This document shows positions 32,220 through 40,328 of a DNA stretch of 64,000 nt, piece after piece. Within the stretch, counting starts at the first letter, position 1. Each line of letters opens with the position of its first letter. This stretch comes from Halomicrococcus gelatinilyticus (lineage in GTDB: Archaea; Halobacteriota; Halobacteria; Halobacteriales; Haladaptataceae): NCBI GenBank assembly GCA_024227995.1, contig CP100466.1, positions 248,001 through 312,000 on the forward strand, read 5' to 3'. A program made the translations under genes and the position numbers. The notes under the pieces were generated by a model that worked only from the letters and a program-made list of their open reading frames with translations, had not been told where the DNA came from and ran no database searches.

Positions 32220-33194
32220 CTACTCGTGGCCGGAGACGGGAACGGGCTCGTAGGGCTCTTCCAGGTAGGCGACGTCGCTCGCGGAGAGGTCGATCTCCAG
32301 CGCCTCGACGGCGTCCTCGAGATGTTCGACGCTGGTCGTGCCGACGATGGGAGCGTCGACCCAGTCCTTGTGCAGCAGCCACGAGAGCGCGATCTGGGCC
32401 ATCGTGACGCCCTTCTCCGCGGCGAGTTCCTGGGCGCGCTCGTTGACCTCCCTGCCGCCCCCTTCGCGGTACGGGTGGTCGTACATGTGCTCCTCGGTCT
32501 CGCCGCGGGTCGTGGCGTCGATGTCCTCGTGAGGCCGGGTGAGGTAGCCGCGGGCGAGCGGACTCCACGGGATGACGCCGACGCCCTCGCGCTCGCAGAG
32601 CGGGAGCATCTCGCGCTCCTCCTCGCGGTAGACGAGGTTGTAGTGGTTCTGCATCGTCACGAAGCGGTCGGTACCGAGTTCGTCGGCAGTGTGGAGCGCG
32701 TCGGCGAACTGGTGGGCCCACATCGAACTCGCGCCGAGGTAGCGGACCTTCCCGCGCCGGACCGCGTCGTCGAGCGCCTGCATCGTGACGCCGATAGGCG
32801 TGTCGTCGTCCCAGCGGTGGATCTGGTAGAGGTCCACGGTGTCCATCCCCAGGCGGTCGAGGGAGTTCTCCAGTTCCTGTTCGATGGCCTTCCGCGAGAG
32901 CCCGCCCGAGTTGGGGTCGTCGTCGTCCATCTGGAAGTACCCCTTCGTGGCGACGACCATCTCGTCGCGCCGGCCCTCCAGGGCGTCGCCGAGCACGCGC
33001 TCGCTCTCGCCTCCGGAGTACATGTTCGCCGTGTCGAAGAAGTTGATGCCGAGGTCGATGGCGCGCTCGATGATCTCGTGGCTCTCCTCCTCGTCGAGGA
33101 CCCACTCGCGCCAGTCGCTCGTGCCGAAGCTCATGCAGCCGAGGCAGATGCGGCTGACCTCCATGCCCGTGTCGCCGAGCGTCGTGTACTCCAT
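32220..33194 (-). CDS. Aldo/keto reductase
   Basis: The ATG at 33192-33194 gives 324 residues. The tetrad is visible: Asp and Tyr in 'INFFDTANMYSGGESE', Lys in 'VVATKGYFQM' and His in 'LYQIHRWDDDTP'. 'VIPWSPLARGYLTRP' and 'PIVGTTSVEHLEDA' are conserved NADPH-site segments. It reduces aldehydes or ketones with NADPH; the substrate is unknown. The 245 bases upstream of the malectin gene start (31975-32219) contain no gene. A TATA-like element sits near 33230. Confidence 0.92.
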   Translation of the reverse strand: MEYTTLGDTGMEVSRICLGCMSFGTSDWREWVLDEEESHEIIERAIDLGINFFDTANMYSGGESERVLGDALEGRRDEMVVATKGYFQMDDDDPNSGGLSRKAIEQELENSLDRLGMDTVDLYQIHRWDDDTPIGVTMQALDDAVRRGKVRYLGASSMWAHQFADALHTADELGTDRFVTMQNHYNLVYREEEREMLPLCEREGVGVIPWSPLARGYLTRPHEDIDATTRGETEEHMYDHPYREGGGREVNERAQELAAEKGVTMAQIALSWLLHKDWVDAPIVGTTSVEHLEDAVEALEIDLSASDVAYLEEPYEPVPVSGHE

Positions 33195-33252
33195 ACGCGA
33201 CGCTCGCGCGGCGCGCCCAAAAAGCTGGGCGTCCACTCGCGGCTTGCCGGAT

Positions 33253-33942
33253 CTACTCGCCGCGTTCCGGCATCGCCCCGGCGACCGCGCGCAGCCACGC
33301 CTCGCGGTCGTCGGCCTGCACCGCCGCCGACGCCGCGCCGGCCGCGTCCGCGCCGAGGTCGAACGCCGCCGCGACGTCCGCCGCCCCGCTGATGCCGCCG
33401 CCGAGGAACACCTTCGTCTCGGGACGCTCGGCCGCGACCAGGTCGACGACAGCCTCGACGCGCTCGGGATGTGTCCGGCTGATTGCGCGTCCCGTCGCCA
33501 CGTCCTCGGGCTTCTCGAACAGCAGGCAGTCCGGCTCGAACGAGAGTACCGCCCGCGCCTGCTCGACCCCGTTCGCGCAGACGATGCTCTCCAGCCCCAA
33601 CTCACGACAGCGGTCGACCGTCGTCTCGATGGCGGCGAGCTCGGCAGGCCGCTCGGGATGGTTGACCAGGACGCCGTCCGCGCCCGCCGCCGCCACCGTC
33701 TCCGGCAGCACGCCGCCCGTCCGCCGCCCCGGTTCGTCGGCGTCGACCCCCTGCGCGACGACGGGCAGCGACGTCTCCGCCGCAATCAACCGGAGGTCGG
33801 GCGTCTGTGGCGCGACGACGAACCGCGCGTCCGTCTCCGCCGCGACGCGCTCGACGGTGCGGGCGAACGCCAGCCCCTCCTCGCCGGCCGTCCCGGGGTA
33901 CGTCTTGACGTTGACCAGGAAGTACGGGTAGTCGAGTGCCAC
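33253..33942 (-). CDS. Triosephosphate isomerase-family protein
   Basis: The 229-residue protein has Lys13 in 'FLVNVKTYPG', His95 in 'VLVNHPERP' and Glu143 in 'LLFEKPEDVATGRAI', the catalytic Lys-His-Glu of archaeal triosephosphate isomerases. The phosphate loop is 'VFLGGGISGAADVAAAF'. Archaeal TIM normally reads 'NHSE' and 'YEPPELIG' at these sites, so this copy has diverged. It could be a paralogue acting on a related sugar phosphate, or the cell's only TIM. Cytoplasmic, ATG start, and 57 bases from the aldo/keto reductase on the same strand. Confidence 0.8.
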   Translation of the reverse strand: MALDYPYFLVNVKTYPGTAGEEGLAFARTVERVAAETDARFVVAPQTPDLRLIAAETSLPVVAQGVDADEPGRRTGGVLPETVAAAGADGVLVNHPERPAELAAIETTVDRCRELGLESIVCANGVEQARAVLSFEPDCLLFEKPEDVATGRAISRTHPERVEAVVDLVAAERPETKVFLGGGISGAADVAAAFDLGADAAGAASAAVQADDREAWLRAVAGAMPERGE

Positions 33943-33984
33943 TGGCGGAGCCGTCTCGCTCCGGCCGGATAGCGGTTGCGACGC

Positions 33985-34470
33985 TCACTCCGTCGTGTCG
34001 TTCGTCCCGCAGAGGGTTCGGTTCCCCGGGGGCTCACCGCAGCGGGCGCTCGTCAGGAACACGAGCCGGCCGTCCTGTTCGACCTGCGCCTTGGCGTACA
34101 GGCAGTCGGCGTCGCTCTCGCCCAGGTCGAGGCGCTTCCACTTCTTGCGGTCGTCGACGCGGCCGCGGAGGACGATGCGCCCGGCGTCGGTCGGCCACGC
34201 GCAGGGGACGTCGGTCCCGCCAGCGACGTCGAACGTCGACCCGTCCTCGGTCACGGTTCGCATGCCCCGGACCTCGTAGGACTCCTGGTGGACGAGGTCG
34301 CCGTCGTGTTCGACCTGGAGGTGGACGACGTGCGGCCGGTCGTGGATGTTCCGCACGACCAGGTCCCGGAGTTCTGTCGCGTCAGAGCCGTTCCCGAACG
34401 GCAGGTCGACTCCGAGACAGCCGGCGGTGGCGAGCGCGGGGAGGGCGGCGAGCAGGCGGCGTCGGCGCAT
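33985..34470 (-). CDS. Haloarchaeal lipoprotein, tandem copy 1
   Basis: The ATG at 34468-34470 gives 161 residues. 'MRRRRLLAALPALATAGCLG' is a basic leader with lipobox 'TAGC', so it is exported and lipid-anchored. The mature domain is beta-rich: 'VVHLQVEHDGDLVHQESYEV', then 'VPCAWPTDAGRIVLRGRVDD' and a C-terminal Cys pair. The next gene is a close paralogue. The family is conserved among haloarchaea but of unknown function. The open frame upstream is shadow-like, so I set the start at the leader ATG. Confidence 0.75.
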   Translation of the reverse strand: MRRRRLLAALPALATAGCLGVDLPFGNGSDATELRDLVVRNIHDRPHVVHLQVEHDGDLVHQESYEVRGMRTVTEDGSTFDVAGGTDVPCAWPTDAGRIVLRGRVDDRKKWKRLDLGESDADCLYAKAQVEQDGRLVFLTSARCGEPPGNRTLCGTNDTTE

Positions 34471-34535
34471 CAGGTAAGCCGGCCGACGGAAGTTAGAAAT
34501 ATAGGTTTTCTGGAGCCGTGCCGGTCGCGGAACCT

Positions 34536-35021
34536 TTACTCCGTCGTGGCGTCCGCTCCGCAGGCGGTCGGTTCGTCCGCCCGCGACGCACAGTCGCCGC
34601 TCACCATGAACGTGAACCGGCCGTCGCGTCCGACGTGCGCCTCGACGACCCGGCAGTCGGCGTCGCTCTCGCCGAGGTCGTACGTCTCCCACTCCGACCG
34701 GTCGTCGACCCTGGCGCGGAGCACGATGCGTCCCGGTTCGGCCGGCCACGCACAGGGCACGTCGGCCCCGCCCACGACGTCGTACGCCGACTCGTCTCCG
34801 AACACCGTGTGCTTCGCCTCCACGTCGTAGGACTGCCAGTGGACGAGGTCGCCGTCGTGTTCGACCTGGAGGTGGACGACGTGCGGTTCGTCGTCGTGGT
34901 TGCTCACGGTCAGGTCGCGGAGTTCGGTCGCGTTCGATTCGCTCCCGAACGGCAGCACGGCTCCAAGCAGACCGACCGTGACGAGCGCGGAGAGGGACCC
35001 AAGGAGGCGACGGCGACGCAT
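34536..35021 (-). CDS. Haloarchaeal lipoprotein, tandem copy 2
   Basis: The 161 residues are exactly the length of copy 1 and collinear with it without gaps that change length: leader 'MRRRRLLGSLSALVTVGLLG', then 'VVHLQVEHDGDLVHWQSYDV' and 'VPCAWPAEPGRIVLRARVDD'. Unlike copy 1, the lipobox Cys is replaced (leader ends 'VGLLGAVL'), so this copy may be secreted free or stay anchored by its hydrophobic leader. The copies are 551 bases apart, start to start. Confidence 0.75.
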   Translation of the reverse strand: MRRRRLLGSLSALVTVGLLGAVLPFGSESNATELRDLTVSNHDDEPHVVHLQVEHDGDLVHWQSYDVEAKHTVFGDESAYDVVGGADVPCAWPAEPGRIVLRARVDDRSEWETYDLGESDADCRVVEAHVGRDGRFTFMVSGDCASRADEPTACGADATTE

Positions 35022-35086
35022 CTGGTAATATACGGGTTCTACTCGGAGAAATAAAAACCTTCTGTCGACGGGACGGTCGAACGCCC

Positions 35087-35248
35087 TCAGGCGTTCTCGG
35101 TGACGTCGAGCGGTTCCTCGGTGGGTTCGTCGTCCTCCAGCAGTTGCGGCTTCCCGAGGGGGAGCGAGCCGAAGAGGGCGTAGTGGACGGCGAACGACAC
35201 GGCGACGACTGCGACCAGGACGGTCAGGATGCGTTTGATGCGACCCAT
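35087..35248 (-). CDS. Small single-pass membrane protein (53 aa)
   Basis: The ATG at 35246-35248 gives 53 residues: 'MGRIKRILTVLVAVVAVSF' is a basic then hydrophobic N-terminal helix, followed by an acidic, proline-containing tail ('QLLEDDEPTEEPLDVTE'). It looks like an exported-side acidic small protein, common and uncharacterised in haloarchaea. It lies between the lipoproteins and a divergently transcribed methyltransferase. Too short for many gene callers. Confidence 0.6.
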   Translation of the reverse strand: MGRIKRILTVLVAVVAVSFAVHYALFGSLPLGKPQLLEDDEPTEEPLDVTENA

Positions 35249-35326
35249 ACGCGTTGCTCGGTGGCGGAAAGAAAGAACGCTTCGGTCCCGGTACGATTTA
35301 TCAGTCCGCCGGTCGACGCATCGGCC

Positions 35327-35983
35327 ATGACCGACGTGCTTCCGGACGCGACGGAACGGTTCGCCCGCGCGGCCATCGCCGAACCGGACGAGACGCTACG
35401 GGAGATGGAGTCGCGCGGCGAGGACTTCCCCACCGTCGGACGCGAGGTGGGGCAGTTCCTCCGCCTGCTCGCGCGCATGGTCGACGCCGAGCGCGTCTTC
35501 GAGTTCGGCTCCGGGTTCGGCTACTCGGCCTACTGGTTCGCGGCCGCACTCCCCGAGGACGGCCAGGTCGTCCTCACCGAACACGACGAGGACGAACTGG
35601 ACGAGGCGCGCGAGTATCTCCGTCGGGGCGGGTTCGCCGACCGAGCGGTCTTCGAGGCGGGCGACGCGCTGGAGACGATCGAGCGCTACGACGGCCCGTT
35701 CGACGTGGTGCTCGTCGATCACCAGAAACATCGCTATCCGGACGCTCTAGATGCAGTCCGCGAGAAGGTCCGACCGGGCGGCGTCGTCGTCGCGGACAAC
35801 GCGATGGTGAGCGGCGCACAGGACTTCGACGCCATCCTCGACGCGCTGGAGGGTGGCGACCCCGACCTGGACGCGGAGTCGCGCGGCATCGCGGAGTACC
35901 TGACGACGGTGCGCGACGACCCGGCGTTCGAGACGAGCGTCGTCCCGCTGGGCGAGGGCATCGCCGTGAGCTACCGCCGCTAG
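35327..35983 (+). CDS. O-methyltransferase-like SAM-dependent methyltransferase
   Basis: The ATG at 35327 gives 218 residues. Motif I 'VFEFGSGFGYSAYWFA' and strand 2 'VVLTEHDEDELDEA' bind SAM; 'FDVVLVDHQKHRYPDALDAV' matches the metal-binding Asp region of catechol-type O-methyltransferases ('D.....Y'), with 'VRPGGVVVADNAMVSG' following. It probably methylates a hydroxylated small molecule. The longer upstream frames lack homology. It stands alone and diverges from the small membrane protein. Confidence 0.88.
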   Translation: MTDVLPDATERFARAAIAEPDETLREMESRGEDFPTVGREVGQFLRLLARMVDAERVFEFGSGFGYSAYWFAAALPEDGQVVLTEHDEDELDEAREYLRRGGFADRAVFEAGDALETIERYDGPFDVVLVDHQKHRYPDALDAVREKVRPGGVVVADNAMVSGAQDFDAILDALEGGDPDLDAESRGIAEYLTTVRDDPAFETSVVPLGEGIAVSYRR

Positions 35984-36014
35984 TCTCCCAGAGCTAAAGC
36001 CGCCAGTCGCGGGA

Positions 36015-36875
36015 CTAGGGCGCGGACGTGACGACCAGCACGGGCACGTCGACGGTCCTGAGGACGCGCCCCGTGACGCTGCCGAGGCGCTGGCCGGCGA
36101 GCCCGGATTGGCCTCGCGAGGCCATCACGACGAGGTCGACGTCCTTGTCCTCGACGTACGTCGCCACGGCCTCGTGGGGCGGGTTTCGGACGACGGTCGT
36201 CCGGTAATCGACGTCGTCGACGGTGTCCGCGAGTCGCTCGATCGCTTCTTCGCCGCGCTGTTCGAGTCGCTCGATGAATCGCTCGGAGACGCCGCCGGCG
36301 TCGAACACGCCCGCTTCACCCTGCACGTCGACGGCGTTGAGGAGGTGGAGCGTCGCGTCGCAACGCCGTCCGATCTCGGCCGCGTACGGGCCAGCCCACT
36401 CGGCAGCGTCGCTCCCGTCGGTCGTGACGAGCACGTCCTCGTACGCCGCCTCGGCGTCACCGGCCGTCCCCCCTTCGGCGACGGTCAGCACCGGGGCGTC
36501 GGTCCGGCGCAGCACTCGCTCCGTGACGCTGCCGAGCAGTCGCTGGCCCAGCCCCGACCGGCCCCGCCGACCCAGGACGACGAGGTCGGCGCCGCTGTCG
36601 GCCGCGAACTCGGTGAGGACCGTCGCTGGTCGTCCCTCGACGAGGTGGGTGTCGACGGCGAGGCTCCGATCGGCCGCTAGCGCGGCCGTCTCGTCGAGGA
36701 CGTCCTGTCCCGTCTCGGTCTCGCCCTCCGTTCCACCGCCGAACCGCGACCCGCCGCCGGTTGCGAGGAGCACGTCGACGCTCGCGTCGCACGCGTCGGC
36801 CAGCTCGAAGCCGAACGTCGCGGCGCGCCGCGCGCAATCGCTCCCGTCGACGCCGATCAGGATGCGGTCGAACAT
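36015..36875 (-). CDS. Double-domain universal stress protein
   Basis: The ATG at 36873-36875 gives 286 residues with two UspA domains. The first begins 'MFDRILIGVDGSDCA' and has the nucleotide loop 'LGRRGRSGLGQRLLGSV'. The second begins 'YEDVLVTTDGSDAAEW' and has 'MASRGQSGLAGQRLGSV'. Both loops fit the G-x2-G-x9-G(S/T) ATP-binding pattern. Tandem UspA proteins form intramolecular dimers. Stress-related, cytoplasmic. The much longer upstream frame is a shadow of the exchanger gene. Confidence 0.92.
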   Translation of the reverse strand: MFDRILIGVDGSDCARRAATFGFELADACDASVDVLLATGGGSRFGGGTEGETETGQDVLDETAALAADRSLAVDTHLVEGRPATVLTEFAADSGADLVVLGRRGRSGLGQRLLGSVTERVLRRTDAPVLTVAEGGTAGDAEAAYEDVLVTTDGSDAAEWAGPYAAEIGRRCDATLHLLNAVDVQGEAGVFDAGGVSERFIERLEQRGEEAIERLADTVDDVDYRTTVVRNPPHEAVATYVEDKDVDLVVMASRGQSGLAGQRLGSVTGRVLRTVDVPVLVVTSAP

Positions 36876-36934
36876 GGTTCGAGTCTCCCCACGGACGACC
36901 ATAAGCGTGTGCCCCCATCCGGGTGGAAGGGACG

Positions 36935-38260
36935 TCAGTCGGCTCGCTGTGGGTGGTCGCCGCGACTCGACACCGCGTCGGTCACGGTGTCGACGGCGCG
37001 GCCGAGCAGGACCTGGAGCGAGCCGCGTCGAGCGACGAACAGGACCGTCCCGAGCACGACGTAGACGACGCTGAACGCGACGAGGAGTTCGTTGCTCGTC
37101 AGCGGGAGGACGAGGAGGTCGCGGATGATGACGAACTCCAGGGCGACCTGCGAGACGAAGAGAACGAGCAGCGTGACGGCCTCGCGCGCCGAAATCTCGT
37201 AGTTGACGAGCAGTGACAGCGCGAAGTACGACTGGGCGGCGGTGAGCCAGATCTCGTCGGCCTGCTTCGCGTCGAACTGCAGCGTCCCGTACTGTCCGAT
37301 GGCGATGGAGTAGACGACGGCGAGCGTGCCGATGAGCAGCGTCCACTGGTTCAGCTTCGAGGAGATGAGCGCGTTGAACCCGGCCGTCGAACGCGCCTTG
37401 TTGACGAGGTAGGCGACGACGATGAGTTCGGGCGACTCGGAGGCCAGCGGCGCGACCCACTGGATCATGAAAAAGGAGGGTATCCCGACGCTCTGGCCGA
37501 TCTCCTCGAGACCGTGGGCGAACGGCTCGACCGCGGTGAAGATCATCGCACCGGAGTAGCCGAACAGCAACAGCACGGTCGCGACGCGCCGGGTGCGCGG
37601 GAACGACTGGAGGTACGCCGGGACGCCGACGTGCTGGTCGGTCTCCTCGACGTCGCCCCGGAGCACCACACCGATGTACGCGACGTAGAGGCCGACGAGG
37701 AAGAGCGTGTCCAGGGCGTCGATGCCGCCGTTCAGCGGCACCAGGAACGCCCAGAGGGTCGCGGCGAACAGGAACGTTATCTCCAGGGAGATGTCGGGGT
37801 CGATGCTGACGGCGTCGGCGAGCGTCCCGGACCGGTTCACCACGTTCGGGTCCACGTCCGCGCGACTGCGGAACACGGTGAACAGCGCGATGCCCGACCA
37901 GCCGAGGCCGATGAGGATGCGGTTCGCGCCGGTCATGTTCGCGACGGCGAGGTTGCCGGCCTCCGCGCCGCGGGGCGTGCCGGCGAACTGCCCGGCGTTC
38001 CAGGCGTAGAAGGCGTCGACGGCGTACTCGGGGGCGACGGCGAGCACCGCGAGCACGGCGATGGCGAACGCGCGCGGCACGTCCTTCTCCGCCGTCTCGG
38101 CTCCCCACGCGAGCAGGAACGACGCGCCGAGGACGGCGAGGCCGCTCAGGAAGACCGTCAGCAGCGTCGACTCGGCGTGGAACGACGTGCTCCAGACGAC
38201 GAACCACGGGGCCGTCAGCGCGAACGCGACGCCGATGGCGGCGAGAGTCTGTCTACTCAT
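36935..38260 (-). CDS. CaCA-family cation/proton (Na+/Ca2+-type) exchanger
   Basis: The 441-residue protein has about eleven helices. Alpha-repeat 1 is seen in 'LAVLAVAPEYAVDAFYAWN' with 'ANMTGANRILIGLGWSG'; alpha-repeat 2 in 'LASESPELIVVAYLVNKA' with 'LISSKLNQWTLLIGTLAVVY'. The acidic residues in each repeat form the cation site. It would exchange Ca2+ or Na+ against protons or Na+. It lies upstream of the UspA gene on the same strand; coexpression would make sense under ionic stress. ATG start. Confidence 0.85.
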   Translation of the reverse strand: MSRQTLAAIGVAFALTAPWFVVWSTSFHAESTLLTVFLSGLAVLGASFLLAWGAETAEKDVPRAFAIAVLAVLAVAPEYAVDAFYAWNAGQFAGTPRGAEAGNLAVANMTGANRILIGLGWSGIALFTVFRSRADVDPNVVNRSGTLADAVSIDPDISLEITFLFAATLWAFLVPLNGGIDALDTLFLVGLYVAYIGVVLRGDVEETDQHVGVPAYLQSFPRTRRVATVLLLFGYSGAMIFTAVEPFAHGLEEIGQSVGIPSFFMIQWVAPLASESPELIVVAYLVNKARSTAGFNALISSKLNQWTLLIGTLAVVYSIAIGQYGTLQFDAKQADEIWLTAAQSYFALSLLVNYEISAREAVTLLVLFVSQVALEFVIIRDLLVLPLTSNELLVAFSVVYVVLGTVLFVARRGSLQVLLGRAVDTVTDAVSSRGDHPQRAD

Positions 38261-38425
38261 CCATGCCTTCCACGCCCTCGAATGGCATTAGAACAACGGT
38301 AGGTGCCGTCCGGCCGACGTTCGCCGGCGACTGCGGCAGACGGCAGCGCCCGTGGCTGGCGACGCGCACGGCTGGCAACGTGCACGGCCGGCAGCGCTCG
38401 GTGGATACCCGCGACGCACGGCCCG

Positions 38426-39220
38426 TCAGCGCCGACTGCCGGGCTGGGGGTCGACGTGCGGCTTCGCCATCAGGTCCTCGAACCGGCTGTCGTCGAGCCA
38501 TTCGAGTAGCGCGACGAGCTGGTCGGTCGCCGCCTCGAACAGCCGCTCGCCCTTCTCGGCGGTCGCGTCGGTCTGGTCGCCGAGGACGCCGTTCTCCGTG
38601 TTGTCGATGGCGTCGTAGAAGTTGCGCGCGCCGTGGACGCGGAAGTCGCCGTCGGCGATGTCCGGCAGTCCAGTGTCGCGTGCCTCCGCGAGCTTCTTTT
38701 CGCGCACCAGTTCGGGCGCGAGGTGCTGTATCATCGCCGTCTCCTTCGGACCGCCGTGGGGCCCGTTGCGTTCGAACACCTCGTCGACGAGGTCCGGGAT
38801 GGACTCGTCCCACATCCACTCGACGGCGAAGGCGACCTCGTCCTCGCGGAGGCGACGTCCGACCTCCCGGAGGTGCTCCATGTTCCCGCCGTGGGCGTTG
38901 ACGTAGACGATGCGGTCGACGCCGTGGTAGGTGAGGTTGCGCGAGAAGCTCTCGACGTAGTCGCGGAACGCGGGCGGGTCGACCCACATCGTGCCGTGGA
39001 ACTGCTTGTGGTGCGGGCTCACGCCGACGTTGACCGTCGGCGTGCAGAGGTAACCCGCCCGCTCGGCGGCTTCGCGCGCCAGCCCCTCCGCGATGAGGTG
39101 GTCGGTGGCGAGCGGCAGGTGCGGGCCGTGCTGTTCGGTCGACCCCAGCGGGACGACCGCGACCGACTCCTCCGCGACGTAGTCGCCCAGTTCCGGCCAG
39201 GTCTGGTCGGCGAGGTACAT
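38426..39220 (-). CDS. Creatininase-family amidohydrolase
   Basis: The 264 residues start at ATG 39218-39220; a start five codons earlier is also in frame. The metal site is visible in 'PLGSTEQHGPHLPLATD' (Glu, His, Asp), 'IVYVNAHGGN' and 'WDESIPDLVDEVFERNGPHG'. The family hydrolyses cyclic amides, including creatinine and, in archaea, 2-amino-5-formylamino-6-ribosylaminopyrimidinone phosphate (ArfB) of F420 and riboflavin synthesis. Which reaction applies here is uncertain. Stand-alone gene, cytoplasmic. Confidence 0.88.
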   Translation of the reverse strand: MYLADQTWPELGDYVAEESVAVVPLGSTEQHGPHLPLATDHLIAEGLAREAAERAGYLCTPTVNVGVSPHHKQFHGTMWVDPPAFRDYVESFSRNLTYHGVDRIVYVNAHGGNMEHLREVGRRLREDEVAFAVEWMWDESIPDLVDEVFERNGPHGGPKETAMIQHLAPELVREKKLAEARDTGLPDIADGDFRVHGARNFYDAIDNTENGVLGDQTDATAEKGERLFEAATDQLVALLEWLDDSRFEDLMAKPHVDPQPGSRR

Positions 39221-39368
39221 ACGCGAACTGGACACTCCGGGCGCATAAATCCCGCTCTCCCGGCGATTGCATGGTGATTCTGATCGGCGGTCGTGGTCTG
39301 GAACTGCTGGAATCGTCGTGGGTGATTCTATACCCGGTCGTCGTCAGGAAAGCCCATCTCTCGCCCCG

Positions 39369-39734
39369 CTACGCCTCGCGGAACCTCGGATGCATCCAAT
39401 CGAGGCGTGTCTCATCCACAGCTGCACGGGCTTCCCTGGCGTGCGGGGACTCCAGGTCGATGACGCGCTCGGGTGGCCAGTTCAGTCCGTCACCGTCGAA
39501 GGTGAACTCGGCGATGGCGCAGTCGACCTCGTCGAAGACGAGGGCTCGTTCGGCGTCGTCGGCGATGCCAAGGAGCATCTGGTAGTTCTGGCCGACGTCA
39601 AGCAGTGATTCCGCGACGATCTTCCCGCTCCGGACGCTCCCGCAGGCGGCGATGCCGCCAGCAAGTTCGGTCACGGTCAGTTCTTCCTGTGACGAGCCGT
39701 GTTCGTCGATCCGGTTATCCTCTACTTGGCTCAT
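39369..39734 (-). CDS. Hypothetical acidic protein at island edge
   Basis: The ATG at 39732-39734 gives 121 residues. The core 'TELAGGIAACGSVRSGKI' followed by 'VGQNYQMLLGIADDAERALV' and 'DCAIAEFTFDGDGLNW' suggests an alpha-beta domain; no family recognised. Its codon use is more mixed than that of its neighbours, and the DNA upstream becomes AT-rich, so it may belong to the island's edge. An upstream in-frame extension of 32 codons is basic, hydrophobic and shadow-like. Confidence 0.55.
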   Translation of the reverse strand: MSQVEDNRIDEHGSSQEELTVTELAGGIAACGSVRSGKIVAESLLDVGQNYQMLLGIADDAERALVFDEVDCAIAEFTFDGDGLNWPPERVIDLESPHAREARAAVDETRLDWMHPRFREA

Positions 39735-40056
39735 ATTCGAGGGAAGACAGGGAGGTATCAAAACTGCTGGAGGGTGGTTTCCGGAAAGACCGAAGAATTT
39801 GAAGGGGCTGATTCTGGGGTTTAGATAGTTCAACAGACGATTTCACGCTACTTCCGATAAGAGACCTATAACTCATGAAGGTCAATTATCACTGAGTCGG
39901 TCATACCTTGGTTCGCACACATCTTCTCTTGCCCGGAGGTCATCTCTTTATTGACGCCACTTCTAAGAGAATACTTGGTCGTCGGAGGTGTGTCATTTCC
40001 TCAAAGAATAAGTACTGAGAGCCTACACTATTCTCTAAGCGGGTATCCTTGAACAA
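39735..40056 (+). promoter_or_regulatory. Leader and promoter region of the island operon
   Basis: There is no ORF of note. AT-rich elements include 'CTCTTTATTG' near 39944-39953 and 'AATAAGTACT' at about 40006-40015. The latter would place initiation close to 40040, a short leader before the ATG at 40057. I see no clear direct repeats that could be attachment sites. Confidence 0.35.
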
Positions 40057-40317
40057 ATGAAAATTGGTCAATACCTGACGAACAAATTAGGTATATTGCC
40101 AACAGACGGGACAAAGAAGGTTAATCAAGTATCTGCAACCAAGGCGGCTGAAATAGGCCAATCAGAACTAAATTGGTGCAGTAAGGAAATGAACTATCTT
40201 AGTACAGATATTGCTTCTGGGGAAAAAAGAATTGTCGAAAAACGGGTTGAGCGTGTGCGTAAACAGCTGGAATATGTTGAACAACTTCTAGAATCTATTG
40301 AAGAAGAGGAAATTTAG
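40057..40317 (+). CDS. Small helical protein of the island (86 aa)
   Basis: The ATG at 40057 gives 86 residues. The first half is polar ('KIGQYLTNKLGILPTDGTKK'); the second is a heptad-like, charged helix ('RVERVRKQLEYVEQLLESIE') that would form a coiled coil. It is not recognised as any family. It sits 11 bases upstream of the STAND-like ATPase, same strand, so it is probably cotranscribed and may be a partner or trigger of the ATPase. Low G+C like its partners. Confidence 0.65.
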   Translation: MKIGQYLTNKLGILPTDGTKKVNQVSATKAAEIGQSELNWCSKEMNYLSTDIASGEKRIVEKRVERVRKQLEYVEQLLESIEEEEI

Positions 40318-40328
40318 ATTTCTATAAT

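Larger units (their letters stand above)
33985..35021. repeat. Tandem gene duplication with 551-bp period
   Basis: Copies 33985-34470 and 34536-35021 keep identical length and share long identical stretches, for example around 34280-34330 and 34831-34881. The spacer between them is 65 bases. The difference in the lipobox is the clearest sign of divergence. Confidence 0.8.

Noticed and set aside
36876..38207. Upstream extension of the double UspA frame
   Set aside because: It is a shadow of the cation exchanger gene, which has clear alpha-repeats on the same strand in another frame.
39735..40056. tRNA gene or attachment site at the left island edge
   Set aside because: I could not find a cloverleaf, a T-loop GTTCRA motif in the right context, or a duplicated tRNA end on the other side.
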